From assembly GCA_035772405.1 (NCBI GenBank), contig JAYKKM010000029.1, forward strand, positions 655,001 through 719,000: a DNA stretch of 64,000 bases, written 5' to 3'. Position numbers and translations under genes: made by a program. Below the pieces are notes generated by a model. It worked only from the letters and a program-made list of their open reading frames with translations, had not been told where the DNA came from and did no database searches. The stretch is from Chrysogorgia sp. JL179-B06. Taxonomy: Eukaryota > Cnidaria > Anthozoa > Scleralcyonacea > Chrysogorgiidae. This document shows, in pieces, positions 23,501 to 35,150 of this stretch (within the stretch, counting starts at the first letter, position 1; each line of letters starts with the position of its first letter).

Positions 23501-25370
23501 GTACAATTAATAATAAACATATTCAACACATTTCTTTTTTAGAAAAATGAAGTTGGGAGCAGTACTGCCATGGAATATGCAGCTTTTCAGAGATGCATGG
23601 ACTTTCTCCTTGATCAAGGTTTAGATATATCCACCCTTGTATCAGATAGGCACCTGAGCATCGCAAAGCACATGAAGGAGAAACTGCCAAACATAACCCA
23701 TTACTTTGATCTGTGGCATTTGAAAAAGAGTAAGAATTGTAAATTAACCTTGAATGAAAAGCTTGTGTGAACAGTCCAAAGGTTGTTGACACTGGGCATC
23801 CAGTTCTCCATTTGCATCATAATTCCCAACATTTATAGCCTGTGAGGGGCTCTTTTAAAGATGTAGGACAACAACATTTGAGTTGTTTACACAAGCTGTT
23901 TTAATTAAGGGAGAAAATACAATACATGTAGTTCTTTGCACAGCCAGCCAGTCATCCATTAATCTATCCATTCTTTTACTCATTCTTTCCTAGAGTTGCA
24001 TAAAATCTTGTCTAAATTGGTGAAGGAATCTAACTGTACAGAATTGGCTGAGTGGGTGAAGCCCATTGAAAATCACCTTTATTGGAGTGCCACATCGACT
24101 CATTGTGGAAATGGTCGGATTATCCTGGCAAAGTTCAAATCTTTCCAGAGCCATATTATTGACAAGCACGATGAATTGGATGACCCATTGTACAACAAAT
24201 GTGCCCATGGTGATCTGACTCCCAAAAAGTGGCTTCTAGCTGGTATGTTTAACTCCCTCCATATAATGTACATAATTCACAAGTACATTGTACACAGGGT
24301 TTGTAACCAAATAATTTTTCTGCCTATTGACCCCCATTAGTTGGACCAAATAACCTAACATGTTTGCCTTTTCTCTGCATGGTCTACTGGCATTCATTCA
24401 CTATTAACTCTCATTTTTGACACTTTTTAGAATCTCCGGCTTATACAAAACTATGCAGTGCAATACTTAACAAATCACTGATGAAAGGTATAATGCAAGC
24501 TTCACCATTGGATCAGACAAGTTGCCTGGAAGGCTTTCACTCTGTTGTCAACCAGTTTTGCCCTAAGATGAATGCTTATTCTTTTCCTGGTATTTTCTGC
24601 AGGTATATTTCTGTGTTTGTTGTCACATGTAAAGCTGTGTATATAATAATTTATTAACCACATTTGAAAATTTTAATTTTTTAAAATTTTTATGTCTATT
24701 TTCTAGACATATCCTGGCAGCCATACATTTTAATAATAATTTACTTCGAACTGGCAAAAAGAATAGTGATGGTTCGCAAACAATTTAAGATCACTTATCC
24801 AAAATTCAAAGATGGTGATGCTACTGTCAGGGAAGTTAAAGTAAACCAAAACTTTGGTATGAGACAAATGCCTACATTTCTATGATGTTTCTATTTTAAT
24901 TGTGATGCTAATTAACCTACCCTTTTCCCATTTTTGTAACCAGGATATGTTGATGAAATATACTGCACCTATATGACCGCGTGTTCAAATAACACACTCA
25001 AAGATGCTTGTGAGGAATTGCAGCAGATGACACCAGCCCCGATGAACACAATGTTTGAGAAAGAGGAAAAAGAAGTGGCCATCAAGAAGCAGGAGACAAG
25101 AAAAAGCCTTGTTGTGGAAAATGTCCCACCAACAACACCATGTATACCTTGTTCTGCTTTTTAAACTTATCTTGTTGTCATTCATTTAAGTTCAACTGGT
25201 AATGTATTTATTTTACTTTTTCAGTGTCAGAAGTAATAGCTCAGGAACAGGCTGCAAAAGCCGCATCAAGAAATTCACCTACGACAAGAGCACCCCCACG
25301 ATGCTCAGTCTGTAAAAATTTAATGAAAGGACACAAAAATGTGCAAGACTGTCCAAGAAATCAAAAGTAG
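20572..25370 (+). pseudogene. Kolobok THAP transposase, 12 exons, one frameshift
   Basis: Exons by GT-AG sites with matching phases: 20572-20919, 21038-21223, 21568-21703, 21823-22030, 22493-22850, 23189-23386, 23543-23729, 23994-24242, 24431-24602, 24707-24856, 24944-25141, 25225-25370. Exon 1 encodes a THAP zinc finger (RCVVGGC ... ICSAHFSKEDF). An acidic linker follows in exon 4, then the RNase-H core with ISGDGRHDSMGHSAKY (Asp codon 23288), LVSDRHLSIAK (Asp codon 23645) and CLEGFHSVVNQF (Glu codon 24529). The C terminus has a zinc-knuckle-like CSVCKNLMKGHKNVQDCP. One extra T in the run 24784-24786 makes an in-frame TAA at 24786-24788, truncating the product to 707 residues after all DDE residues. 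Downstream exons stay open in the shifted frame, so the lesion is young or a sequencing error. Confidence 0.88.
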
Positions 25371-25692
25371 TGCAGTGATGATGTGTTATATATCAGTCAA
25401 TTCCACCTGTGACCATGCTTCCTTTGGAAACCCCATCAATTGCCAAATACTCTAATCTTAGAAGTAAGGATTTAGGAATAGGGGGCTATAGACTTGAATT
25501 TCATGCCTGGGGGTGGCTATTTATACCATACTAAATCTGCTCCTAAAGTTGGGCACCACCAATATTTTTTCAAAATGTCTAAAGCTTAGGGGTTGGCACA
25601 TGGGGCATGGGCACAGGCGGCATGGGCACAAGAGGAATTGAATGATACATCACACCATTTATATATATATTTATCAACAACTAAATATAGTA

Positions 25693-25965
25693 ATGCACAT
25701 ATCAATGTTAAGCGGAGGGGGGGGGGGGGGGGGGGAGGCCGGGCATACCCAGGGGATTTGGCACATTATTGAGTACTCCCATGGTGGTGCAATTTGATCA
25801 GCTCAGAAGGCAACATGGCGGAGTTTTAATAAGAGGGGATTTGATCTCATTTGAGTTTTGAATAAGTTCCCAGGGTGGGATATTTGACAAAAAATTAAAA
25901 TTTTGAATCAAATCCCCTGGGTATGCCCGGCCTCCCCTCCCTGCAGCTTAACATTGATAGGTGCA
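25693..25965. mobile_element. Palindromic MITE inside the Kolobok spacer
   Basis: TGCACATATCAATGTTAAGC (25693) faces GCTTAACATTGATAGGTGCA (25965). Next to it GGCCGGGCATACCCAGGGG faces CCCCTGGGTATGCCCGGCC. It lies between the two convergent genes. A long G-run occupies the left arm. Confidence 0.8.
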
Positions 25966-26262
25966 TAATAAATACACAAATTTATGTCATAGCAAATAAC
26001 CACAAAAAATAAGAAAACATATTGGGCTATTCCATTTAATAGCCATATCCCCCTATTGAGGACACCATAATTATTCAGGTGTGAGGATTCCTCTCAGCTA
26101 GAGTGAAAAATTGAATTATATAGGATAAACTGCTGAAAGAAAGGAATTCTTCAGGGTTATAGAGAAACCATTGTCCTCGATACAGGGAGTGACTAGTAAA
26201 TGGAATAGCTAGCTTTAACAACAACAAATTCTACTTAATATTCAAGATGTTTTGGCAAATTC

Positions 26263-27193
26263 CTATGAACTGTCCTCCTCCACAAATCCCACAAAGCTTT
26301 CCTCCACATTAGGATAGAATTGTCTCCTTATCTTTTCGTATGCACAGGCTGGCAAGGGGTATCGTCTATTTCCCAGATGCCCATACACAAGCCAAACAAA
26401 GCTTCTATACGCGGTACTCCGAAAGAATCTACAAATTAACATATTTAAAAGTTGACAAATATATATTTACGCGAGAACGGTATGATAAGTTTCACATTTG
26501 TGACCTAATTCTAAAATCAAACAAGCCCAAATGGTATAAAATAATTTTCACTAACCTATCTTCTGTGCTCGTTTGGCGGTACACTTGTTTCTGTCTGGTA
26601 CGTAGTTTTGCTGCCGTTAACCGAAGGGACCACTTGTCCAGACATATTGTTTCAAATCCAGGGTGCTTTGTTATGCAAGATGGTGGGTTCGGAACTTCTT
26701 GTAAAACGTGCTCACTATTCAAAACTTCCGTACACTCTTCGATCTCCACACAACATTGACATTCTTTAGCGTTGTGGAGAAGCTCAATGTTGCAGTTACC
26801 ACATTTACACCTACAATTTCACAAGAAACATGAATATTACACAAACCCATAATTATGATAAAACGCAAAGGAACGTGCTCGATCACGGCAGACGCACAAC
26901 AACACATCGTCAAGTACTCACCATTTGCGCACTTCTTCTGTCCCATCGAGTCTCCGTTGCAATTCATTTAAACGCTGATCGTAGCTTTGCTTTTTTTTTT
27001 GGTATTCAACAAGCCATTCCTCGTTAGCAACTGGTTCGTTAGCATATGGACCAACCGGCTCAACATCGTCCATTGCCGTTGCTTCCCCAACAGTTCCTTC
27101 TTTGTTGATTGCACACGGCCCGGGAATATAGTTCCAATCAGAGTCATCTGTTTGGTAACTTTCATTGTCCGTGTCTGTGCTTGATGAGGACAT
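26263..27193 (-). CDS. P2X7 ballast-domain protein, transposon cargo
   Basis: Three exons on the minus strand, 27193-26922, 26810-26556 and 26428-26263, with donors TG|GTGAGT and AG|GTTAGT, acceptors AATTGTAG and ATTTGTAG, and continuous phases. They encode 230 residues. The N terminus is Ser/Asp-rich, followed by an acidic/coiled stretch. Then come WCKCGNC, ECQCCVEIEEC, PSCITKHPGFETICLDKW, YRSFVWLVYGHLGN and LPACAYEKIRRQFYP, ending in EESFVGF. This Cys/His pattern is that of the cytosolic Zn-binding ballast domain of P2X7 receptors, which in invertebrates also occurs in proteins without the channel part. There are no membrane segments here. The gene lies wholly inside the Kolobok ends, converging on the transposase. 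Its role in the transposon is unknown. Confidence 0.85.
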
Positions 27194-27486
27194 TTTCGGC
27201 GTTATAAAATAAGTTCAAAACCAACAGGTATGATACACTTCTTCGCTGTTTATAACGCTGGAATTACGGAGTCTGAGATATGGGTTACTACTGTGACGTA
27301 TTAGTTACCAGTTCCACACTTTCGCGGTTTCAAAAATTTCTTGCCGTTAAAATTTGAATTTTTTGAATTTCACCGCTCCATAACTCGGTAAATATAAGCT
27401 CGAATTTAAATCTGTTTTCGATTTTTAATATCAGCGCGTCAAGAATATCCTAAAAATATAAAGTCTCATTTGGTCGCATAGACACT

Positions 27487-28060
27487 TTAAGTTTATTTTG
27501 CGAAACCAATTGTATGCATTTGTAAGTCATCTCATGGGACAGAAGAAAAGCATTTTCGCTAAAATCATGAAACCTATTTTTTTAATCTTGCGTAGCAAAT
27601 TTGGACACTCGTGCCTAGCATATATTGATGAATCCTTCTATTGTATCGACAGTTGTGCTGACTGTGTGCGAGCTACGTTACATGTCATTCAATTAGTGCT
27701 TTCTTTGGGTTTTATGATTCCTTCCCTAGACTTTGTCCTAAATTGCGCTCTCGTGTCGACTGTTACATTAACCGACGAGAAGGCTGAGCAGATTTTACAC
27801 TTTAACCACAAAGGTAAAACCAATACAATTCTCTAAATTTGCTCTTTTATTGGGTCCGTAACATCTAGTTTCCCTGGGGTTGAATTTGGTCCTCTTCATG
27901 ATCGACTAAATTACCAGGTGCTTTGAGGGACAATAATGCTGGTAACTTCGATGTAACAATGATGCCCACTGATGTCAGTATGACTGAACTACAATGCGGT
28001 GCCTGTTGGATACTCAATTGCGAATGAAAATAGTACCAGTGGTATCTGGTCCAAACATGA
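27487..28060 (+). pseudogene. DIRS-like reverse transcriptase, right part
   Basis: Continues the fragment cut at 20282: FILRNQLYAF, IFAKIMKPIF, RSKFGHSCLAYIDESFYC (YIDES matching the YIDDS active site), then VIQLVLSLGF. Further decayed DIRS-like segments follow (LRDNNAGNFDVTMM near 27920). No termini or tyrosine recombinase are seen. Confidence 0.75.
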
Positions 28061-29346
28061 ATAATTTAAATACAGTTCCATATTTGTAAATAATATTTAT
28101 TTTTGGGGTTTTAAATTTGTGTGTGTTACGAATTTGTGTGTTTTACGAATTAAATGTAAATAGAAAAATCGAATTATAATATACTTCATTACGGTATCTC
28201 TGCTGAATGTGGGAGTGAATATATGATTAAACCAACGTTATCTCGGAATTTAAACCTTAACCATTCGGCCAGTCTCGCATCTACACTTGGCTCTTTATTT
28301 TCGATTTATAATAAAATAAATCCAACGGGAGTGTTTGTGGGTGTTTGGGGCATGAGGCTGATGGGTGCATTGGGGTTGTTTGGGCGTGTGAGCGGGCATC
28401 AAAATTTGTGAAACGGGGCGTTCCGGAACGTGCGGGACCTGATTTGTCTCTCCGTGGACTTTGTCGAAATAATATTAAGTTTCGAGTTCAAATGCAGTCC
28501 GTTCACTTACATCATGACACGAAAGCGTAAGGACAGTCCTATCTGCAAGAAGCAAGGGTTGCTAAAAATGTCAAACCACTTGACTTTCACCAGTTATCCT
28601 CAAAAGATAGACAAGTATATTTAACGCAAGCAAAAACGTTTCGTTTAAATATGAAAATCAGGTCAACAAACAAGTAGGAGTAAGGCTGTCTTGTTGCCAT
28701 TTGGTAAGCTTGCTGGAAAAATTGTATTGCTCGAGTACAACTGTTTGGCTAGATGGATAGTTTGACTTGCATCGCCAACATTCTTTGTTTGAACGAGATA
28801 AATATCGTTGAGGGGAATAGTTCGATGATCTTTACTTTGATGAAACATATTTTGTACGAAGAAGATTACACTAATATTTCTCGGGTAAACCCTGAACAAA
28901 CTGAATGCCCGGTACATGGACGTAGCTCTATCTAGAAGTAAACGATATTTTCAGCAGGTGGATCAAACGTGATGTGAGCGTTTGTCAATAATTATTTTAC
29001 AAACGTTGTTTTTCCAGTCTTAGTTCCTCTGAGACCACGAGTCTGAAAGGATGTGTTAATTGTACGGAACACTGCTTTGGACCATCATGGGCAAACTTCG
29101 GAACTTTACTTGAAAACACCACTATTGGTGCACCGCTATAGATCCTTAGTATAATTTCTGAGTTTAAACGAGTTCTGATTGACCTATATATGCCGTTGTA
29201 AATTAAACAGTCTTGAAAAGTTCTTTCCACAGTTATCACAAATGTAGGACATGTTTATGCTATGACTGTCAAAGACTGAATGGGAGTTATTCAATTATTC
29301 ATGTCTATTTATAGAAGCACATGTCAGTCTTCCGATAATCCCTCTG
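28061..29346. other. No recognisable gene
   Basis: Short frames only, none convincing. A segment near 28480-28520 (CAGTCCGTTCAC...ATGACACGAAA) resembles 32780-32800 on the same strand and may be two diverged copies of one element. Confidence 0.35.
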
Positions 29347-30436
29347 CTCATTTACTCCTTTACTCTTACTCTTTTCTCCCTACTCGTTACTCTTTTCTAA
29401 TTTACTCATTACTCCTTACACCTTACTCATTACTCCTTTACTCTTTACTCATTACTCATTTACTCTTTACTCATTACTTATTCACTCTTTACTCCTTACT
29501 CATTACTCTTTACTCATTACTCATTTCCTCTTTTACTCCCTGCTCATTTACTCTTTACTTCTTACTCATTTACTCTTTACTCTTTTACTCCTTACTCCTT
29601 ACTCTTTGTTAATTTACGTGTTTACTCCTTACTCCGTACTCCTTTACTCTCTACCCTTTGCTCATTTACTCTTTACTCCTTATTCCTTACTCTTTACTCA
29701 TTACTCATTACCTCTTTACTCCTTGCTCATAATTACTCTTTATTTCTTACTCATTTACTCTTTACTCTTTACTCATTTACTCCTTACTCACTACTCTTTG
29801 TTCATTTACTCACTTACTACTTACTCCTTTACTCTTTACCGTTTGCTCATTTACTCTTTACTCTATACTCATGACTCATTTACTCTTTACTCCTTACTCA
29901 TTACTCCTTTACTCTTTACTCATTACTCTTTGTTCATTTACTCATTTACTCCTTACTCATTTACTCATTACTCCTTACTCTTTACTCTTTGCTCATTTAC
30001 TCTTTACTCTATACTCATTAATCATTTACTCCTTACTCATTTACTCAAAACTCCTTACTCCTTTACTCTTTACTCCTTGCTCATTTACTCTTTACTCTAT
30101 ACTCATTAATCATTTACTCCTTACTCATTTACTCTTTACTCATAATTACTCTTTGTTCATTCACTCATTTTCTCCTTACTCATTACTCCTTTACTCTTTA
30201 CTCTATACTCATTACTCATTTACTCTTTACTCATTTACTCTTTACTCATTTACTCTTTACTCGTTACTCTTTGTTCATCTACTCATTTACTCCTTACTTA
30301 TTACTCCTTTACTCTTTACTCCTAATTAATTGTTCATTTACTCTTGCTCATTTACTCTTTACTCTATACTCATTACTCCTTTACTCTTTACTCATTTACT
30401 CATTTACTCCTTACTCAATTTATTCTTTACTCATTA
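29347..30436 (+). repeat. (TTTACTC)-like satellite array, left block
   Basis: Degenerate units of TTTACTC, TTACTCA and CTTTACTCC for 1.1 kb, with higher-order stretches such as CTTTGTTCATCTACTC. Open frames rich in Leu-Tyr-Ser-Leu arise from the repeat and are not genes. The array resumes at 31730. Confidence 0.9.
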
Positions 30437-31533
30437 TCGACCCTAATCAATACGGTGGTATCCCAAGATCTTCCACCTTGCACGCTCTGATATCTATGAT
30501 ACACCACTGGTCCAAAGCCACCGACGCCACGGGCGCGGCTGTCAGAATTGTGCTTTTTGATTATCGCAAGGCCTTCGACCTTATTGATCACAATTTGTTG
30601 GCCACTAAGATCTTAGGTCTGAACATTCCACGAAGCGTCGCCGTTTGGGTGTTGGACTTTCTGACTGACCGGAAACAACGAGTCAAACTATCAGCTGACT
30701 GTCAGTCGGAGTGGGGCTCAGTCCCCGCTGGGGTTCCCCAGGGGACCAAACTTGGTCCCTGGTTGTTTTTGTTAATGATTAACGATCTCAAAGTTGATGC
30801 GCTTACATGGAAATACGTGGACGACACGACTATTGCCCAGACTATACCTCGAGGCTCCAGCGGTGATGTACAAAATGCTGTCTCCGCTGTTGAGGCGTGG
30901 TCGAACGAAAATAAGATGATATTGAACACTGACAAATGCAAGGAGATGTACATTGATTTTAAAAAGAACACCCATAATTTCTCACCAGCAGTAGTCTATG
31001 ACAAAGAATTATCAGTATCGAACAGTGTCAAAATCTTAGGAGTCACAGTATGCTCAGATTTAAAATGGAACGAACACATATCAGAGTGTATCAAGAAAGC
31101 AAATAAGCGCCTCTATTTTATTGTGCTTTTGAAGCGTGCCAATGTTCCATGCTGTGACATTGTTACTTTTTACTGCACTGTCATAAGACCAGTTTTAGAG
31201 TACTGTGCGCCTGTTTTTCATCACGCGCTTCCGCAATATCTTAGCGCGGACATTGAGAGAGTACAAAAGAGAGTGCTCTCTATCATTTGTCCTCATGCAT
31301 CCTACTCAGACTGCTTAGCTAGGTTCGGTCTGGTTACACTGTATGCCAGACGCGTTGCATCATGTCACAAGCTTTTTGATTCTATCACGTCATGCCCGGA
31401 TCACAAACTTTCGTCTGTGTTACCTCCCAAGAGTAAACAGAGTTACAATCTAAGACACTCCAGGACCTATGCCATGCCCCGTATTCATACGAACCGTTTC
31501 AAGAACACTTTTATTCCAAGCATGTGTACTTAA
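30437..31533 (+). CDS. LINE reverse transcriptase, C-terminal part
   Basis: Open for about 365 codons, entered from satellite sequence. Motifs: IVLFDYRKAFDLIDH (palm Asp), GVPQGTKLGPWLFLLMINDL (B motif), WKYVDDTTIA (YVDD catalytic centre), then LGVTVCSDLKWNEHI and the L2/CR1-like tail PVLEYCAPVFHHALP. No endonuclease or first-ORF part remains. The frame has no stop, so the copy is young but 5'-truncated and not autonomous. Confidence 0.88.
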
Positions 31534-31729
31534 AGCATAAAAGTTTGGACTAGTTTTTAATCGAATTACTATATACGGAGCTCTTGTACATAATTTTACT
31601 TAACAACTTTTCAATTTTGTATATATAAATGTAACATATTTATTATGTTATTATTTTGTATGTTACGCAATTCAGTCTACGGACTGCAATGTGACATTTT
31701 TATTAAACTAACTATCTATCTATCTATCT
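30437..31729 (+). mobile_element. 5'-truncated L2/CR1-like LINE with 164-bp duplication
   Basis: Reverse-transcriptase sequence begins abruptly at DPNQYGGIPRSS and ends in a 3' untranslated region with a (CTAT)n tail (31709-31729). The 164 bases before it (30273-30436) recur after it (31730-31893); by eye I find no difference between them. That includes a rare CCTAATTAATTG variant, so this is best read as a very long target-site duplication within the satellite. Confidence 0.8.
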
Positions 31730-32640
31730 GTTCATCTACTCATTTACTCCTTACTTATTACTCCTTTACTCTTTACTCCTAATTAATTGTTCATTTACTC
31801 TTGCTCATTTACTCTTTACTCTATACTCATTACTCCTTTACTCTTTACTCATTTACTCATTTACTCCTTACTCAATTTATTCTTTACTCATTACTCTTTG
31901 TTCATCTACTCATTTACTCCTTACTTATTACTCCTTTACTCTTTACTCCTTAATTGTTCATTTACTCTTGCTCATTTACTCTTTACTCCTTACTCCTTAC
32001 TCCTTTACTCTTTACTCATTACTCTTTGTTCATTTACTCATTTACTCCTTGCTCATTTATTCTTTACTTTATACTCATCAATCATTTACTCATCAATCAT
32101 TTACTCCTCACTTATTTACTCTTTACTCGTTCCTCTTTGTTCATTCACTCATTTTCTCCTTATTCATTACTCCTTACACTTTACTCTATACTCATTACTC
32201 ATTTACTCTTTACTCATTACTCATTACTCCTTTACTCTTTACTCCTTACTCATTTACTCTTTACTCATTACTCTTTGTTCATCTACTCATTTGCTCCTTA
32301 CTTATTACTCCTTTACTCTTTACTCCTTAATTGTTCATTTACTCTTGCTCATTTACTCTTTACTCTATACTCTATACTCTATACTCATTACTCATTTACT
32401 CTTTACTCCTTACTCATTTACTCTTTACTCATTACTCTTTGTTCATCTACTCATTTACTCCTTATTTATTACTCCTTTACTCTTTACTCCTTTACTCTTT
32501 ACTCCTTAATTGTTCATTTACTCTTGCTCATTTACTCTTTACTCTATACTCTATACTCTATACTCATTACTCATTTACTATTTACTCGTTTACTCTTTAC
32601 TCATTTACTTATTTACTTTCTATTCATTACTCATTACTCA
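31730..32640 (+). repeat. (TTTACTC)-like satellite array, right block
   Basis: Same unit family as 29347-30436, starting with the 164-bp duplicate. Local higher-order repeats include CTCTATACTCTATACTC near 32370 and 32550. All open frames here are repeat artefacts. Confidence 0.9.
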
Positions 32641-33326
32641 ACAATGAGGATGTTTGACGGGGATGCATTTGGGCAAAGTACATCAAGCGTATTCTTGAAA
32701 CGGGCCATTCCGGATTTTTCCCTCCGCCGGCCACAAATTAAATAAGTGTTTAGTTTCAAACATTTCAATCCGTTCATTTATCGTTATGCCACGAAAAGAT
32801 TTCCCATTTGTGTTAAAATCATTGCGTGAATCATTGTCATTATAAACTATGTGGTTAAAAATCCCCATTAGCTATTTCTCATACATTTTCTTTCTGTGAG
32901 TTATGCCCCTTGCTACAATAAACGTTAGAAAAATATCTACATGTTTGTAACTGATATAAATGTTTTTAACTCAATATTTGTGTCGCGTATTAATAAGGTT
33001 TTATCCATCTCCGCATGTGCCCTTTTGTTTCTATTCTTATAATGACGACAGCGTCATTGTCTCTACATGTATTCGGCGTCGAGCACCGAAGACGCAGGAA
33101 ACCTTTAGGGGGTTCGGGCGCATGCTTTCGCGAAAAATGTTTAATATCTAAGACTCTGAAATACTGTTTCCTGTATTTTGTGGGAGGTTTTAACCAAGTT
33201 TTAATTATAATTTTACAGTCTATTTCGTCATTGTACACGACAATGGAGAGTGATTTTTAGTTATTCTTTAAATTAAAGTCAAACTAAAAAAAATATGCTT
33301 TAACATGTAAACAGCTTTATATTTTA
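32641..33326. other. No recognisable gene
   Basis: Short overlapping frames on both strands without conserved motifs. The 32780-32800 segment resembles 28490-28520. Confidence 0.35.
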
Positions 33327-34052
33327 GGGCCTGTTTATAAGGCGCTAGGGTTACCCTAGGAATAGGGTTACTCTAGGAATAGGGTTACCATCGGAATAGG
33401 GTCACCCTAGCGCCCGGGTGACCATAGTGTAGTTATTTTTCTACGTTGCGTTTATAAGTAATCTATATAGGGGGTTACCCTACTAGTAAGGTAATCCTAT
33501 CACTTAGCTAGGGAAACCCTAGCAATAGGGATATGATTTAGCCTCATAAACACAATCGATACGGACAACTCGGACACCCGGGTCAAGTTTTTAGGTATCA
33601 GGCCTCTTGATGCATTCGCAAGCCTTGCATATATCAATGTCTGTCAAAAATCATGGCGTCCAAAGAAAGTATTGGTCGAAAAAGAAATATATCTGCATCA
33701 AATTTCTTCGACGAAGTCGTCGAGATAGGGCACAGTTGGAATGTAGAACCGCATGAAGGAGTATTAGTTGTTTAACAGTTATAGACATGATTGAATAACA
33801 AAGAAGAACACCATCTAACTCAAGAGAAGTAAGCACAGGTATAGTAGAGAGATTAAAATCGGTAATACAGCAAGAATGTTCTTTCTTTCCGCCATGTTTA
33901 CACTCGAATTTTCCTCGTACACGCTCGATGGCGCGAGTATGCTTCACCCTAGTCCTAGGGTTACCCTAGTCCGATCATTTCCTTATAAACGCAAGTTATC
34001 TTTTCACCCTGGCACTAGGGTAACCCTACTCCTAACGCTTATAAACAGCGCC
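33327..34052. mobile_element. Harbinger-type MITE with TTACCCTA-rich arms
   Basis: The ends are GGGCCTGTTTATAAGG and, in reverse complement from the right, GGCGCTGTTTATAAGC. They are flanked by TTA (33324-33326 and 34053-34055). The arms contain repeated TAGGGTTACCCTAGG-like units (33348-33415 and 33945-34030). The 726-bp element has no intact transposase. Confidence 0.8.
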
Positions 34053-34055
34053 TTA

Positions 34056-34868
34056 ATCGTTATTGTCACTACTAAAGTTCCTAATTGTGCGAGATCAATT
34101 AAAGTACGAAAGTAGCAAATGTGCTTCTTGCTTCACTACGCGTTCACAATTGACTTCAGGTCGAGACTTTTGCATAGTCAATCGAGATATGGTCTGGAAA
34201 CTCAGCTAAAGTCTTCGTTCTATCTTTTTGTTCGTCTTTATGCAATTTTGTGCACTGTGTACGGTCACTGAACCTATTGTATTTTAGTATAATGAAGCAA
34301 TCATCCAATAGAATCTTTTGGGTTTAATCGCTCAACCGTGTTATTTAAATATTAATAAACCTAAAACAAAGGATGTGCACCATGTAAGGTACGGTTCGAC
34401 ATCAAAACGTAGCTCATTATAGTCGCTTTGAAGTTTGCGAGTTTCCAGACCATATCTCGATTGACTATGGTCAGTGATGTCCTCGTGGTAGTACAGAATC
34501 ATGAGATGATTATGTCGTACTTGAGTCATTGTGCTTCTTAAATACGACTTGACGCGACCAAGGGCACTAAATGATCACTCAGATGTCGCATTTGTTACTG
34601 GAAGGATCATCAGCAGTTGAAACAACTTGCAGACTTCGTTTACAGACAAACAGTGAAGTATAACCTTAATAATTAATATTAACTCTTATACTAACCCTAA
34701 ACTCTGATGCTATAACTATAATATTCAGGAAAAAACCCAAAATGTTTCACTGCTCCGGAAAGTGGTCCGGTTAAAACCGATCCAACCGTACCAGTGCCTA
34801 CGGCCTTCATTTTTATTCATAGACTGAAGGTGGAAAAACTTTCTCAATAACGACTTGTCAGTTATGGC
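34056..34868. other. No gene; inverted segment
   Basis: CTAAAGTCTTCG / CAATCGAGATATGGTCTGGAAACTC near 34180-34205 recurs inverted at 34432-34460, an imperfect palindrome about 280 bp across. No coding support. Confidence 0.45.
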
Positions 34869-34985
34869 AACAACGTAGCCTTCGTTCTGCCATCTGAGTT
34901 ATTTTAGCTCAATGGTTACAGCATCTAAATGGAGATTATGAAGGTTGCGGGTTCGATTCCCGTCTGTGGTTCAGAAACATTTTCT
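34869..34985 (+). repeat. tRNA-derived SINE
   Basis: Contains a box-A-like TTAGCTCAATGGTTACAG and a box-B-like GGGTTCGATTCCC at tRNA-like spacing, but the acceptor arms do not pair well, so it is not a plain tRNA gene. The leader ACAACGTAGCCTTCGTTCTG recurs at 35075, followed by a shorter copy with TAGCTCGATGGTTAGAGCG (35109-35127). Confidence 0.65.
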
Positions 34986-35074
34986 AAGTTTGCGTTAAAG
35001 CTTGAGTAGCAAACATATCGAGACTGCTGAATTAGCGGTGTGACGGGTGTGTATGTCGCACGTACGAACTAGTA

Positions 35075-35150
35075 CACAACGTAGCCTTCGTTCTGCCATC
35101 TAAGTTCTGGTAGCTCGATGGTTAGAGCGTAGTCTAACCGGAGATCACGA
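35075..35150 (+). repeat. Second, truncated copy of the SINE
   Basis: Repeats the leader and box-A half of 34869-34985, then diverges before box B. Confidence 0.6.

Larger units (their letters stand above)
20287..27486 (+). mobile_element. Kolobok transposon, 7200 bp, two genes
   Basis: The left end AGTGTCTATGCGAGCAAATG matches the reverse complement of the right end, AGTGTCTATGCGACCAAATG. The match extends for about 39 bp with three mismatches. TTAA flanks both ends (20283-20286 and 27487-27490), the Kolobok signature. The element carries a 12-exon THAP transposase on the plus strand and a convergent three-exon gene for a P2X7 ballast-domain protein on the minus strand. A smaller MITE sits between the two genes. 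Each gene starts a few hundred bases inside an end. Confidence 0.9.

Noticed and set aside
29280..30430. Leu-Tyr-Ser-rich open frames over 100 residues
   Set aside because: They arise from the TTTACTC-type array in three overlapping frames.
34869..35150. CRISPR-like spaced repeats
   Set aside because: Only two copies, tRNA-like, in a eukaryotic context; no array structure.
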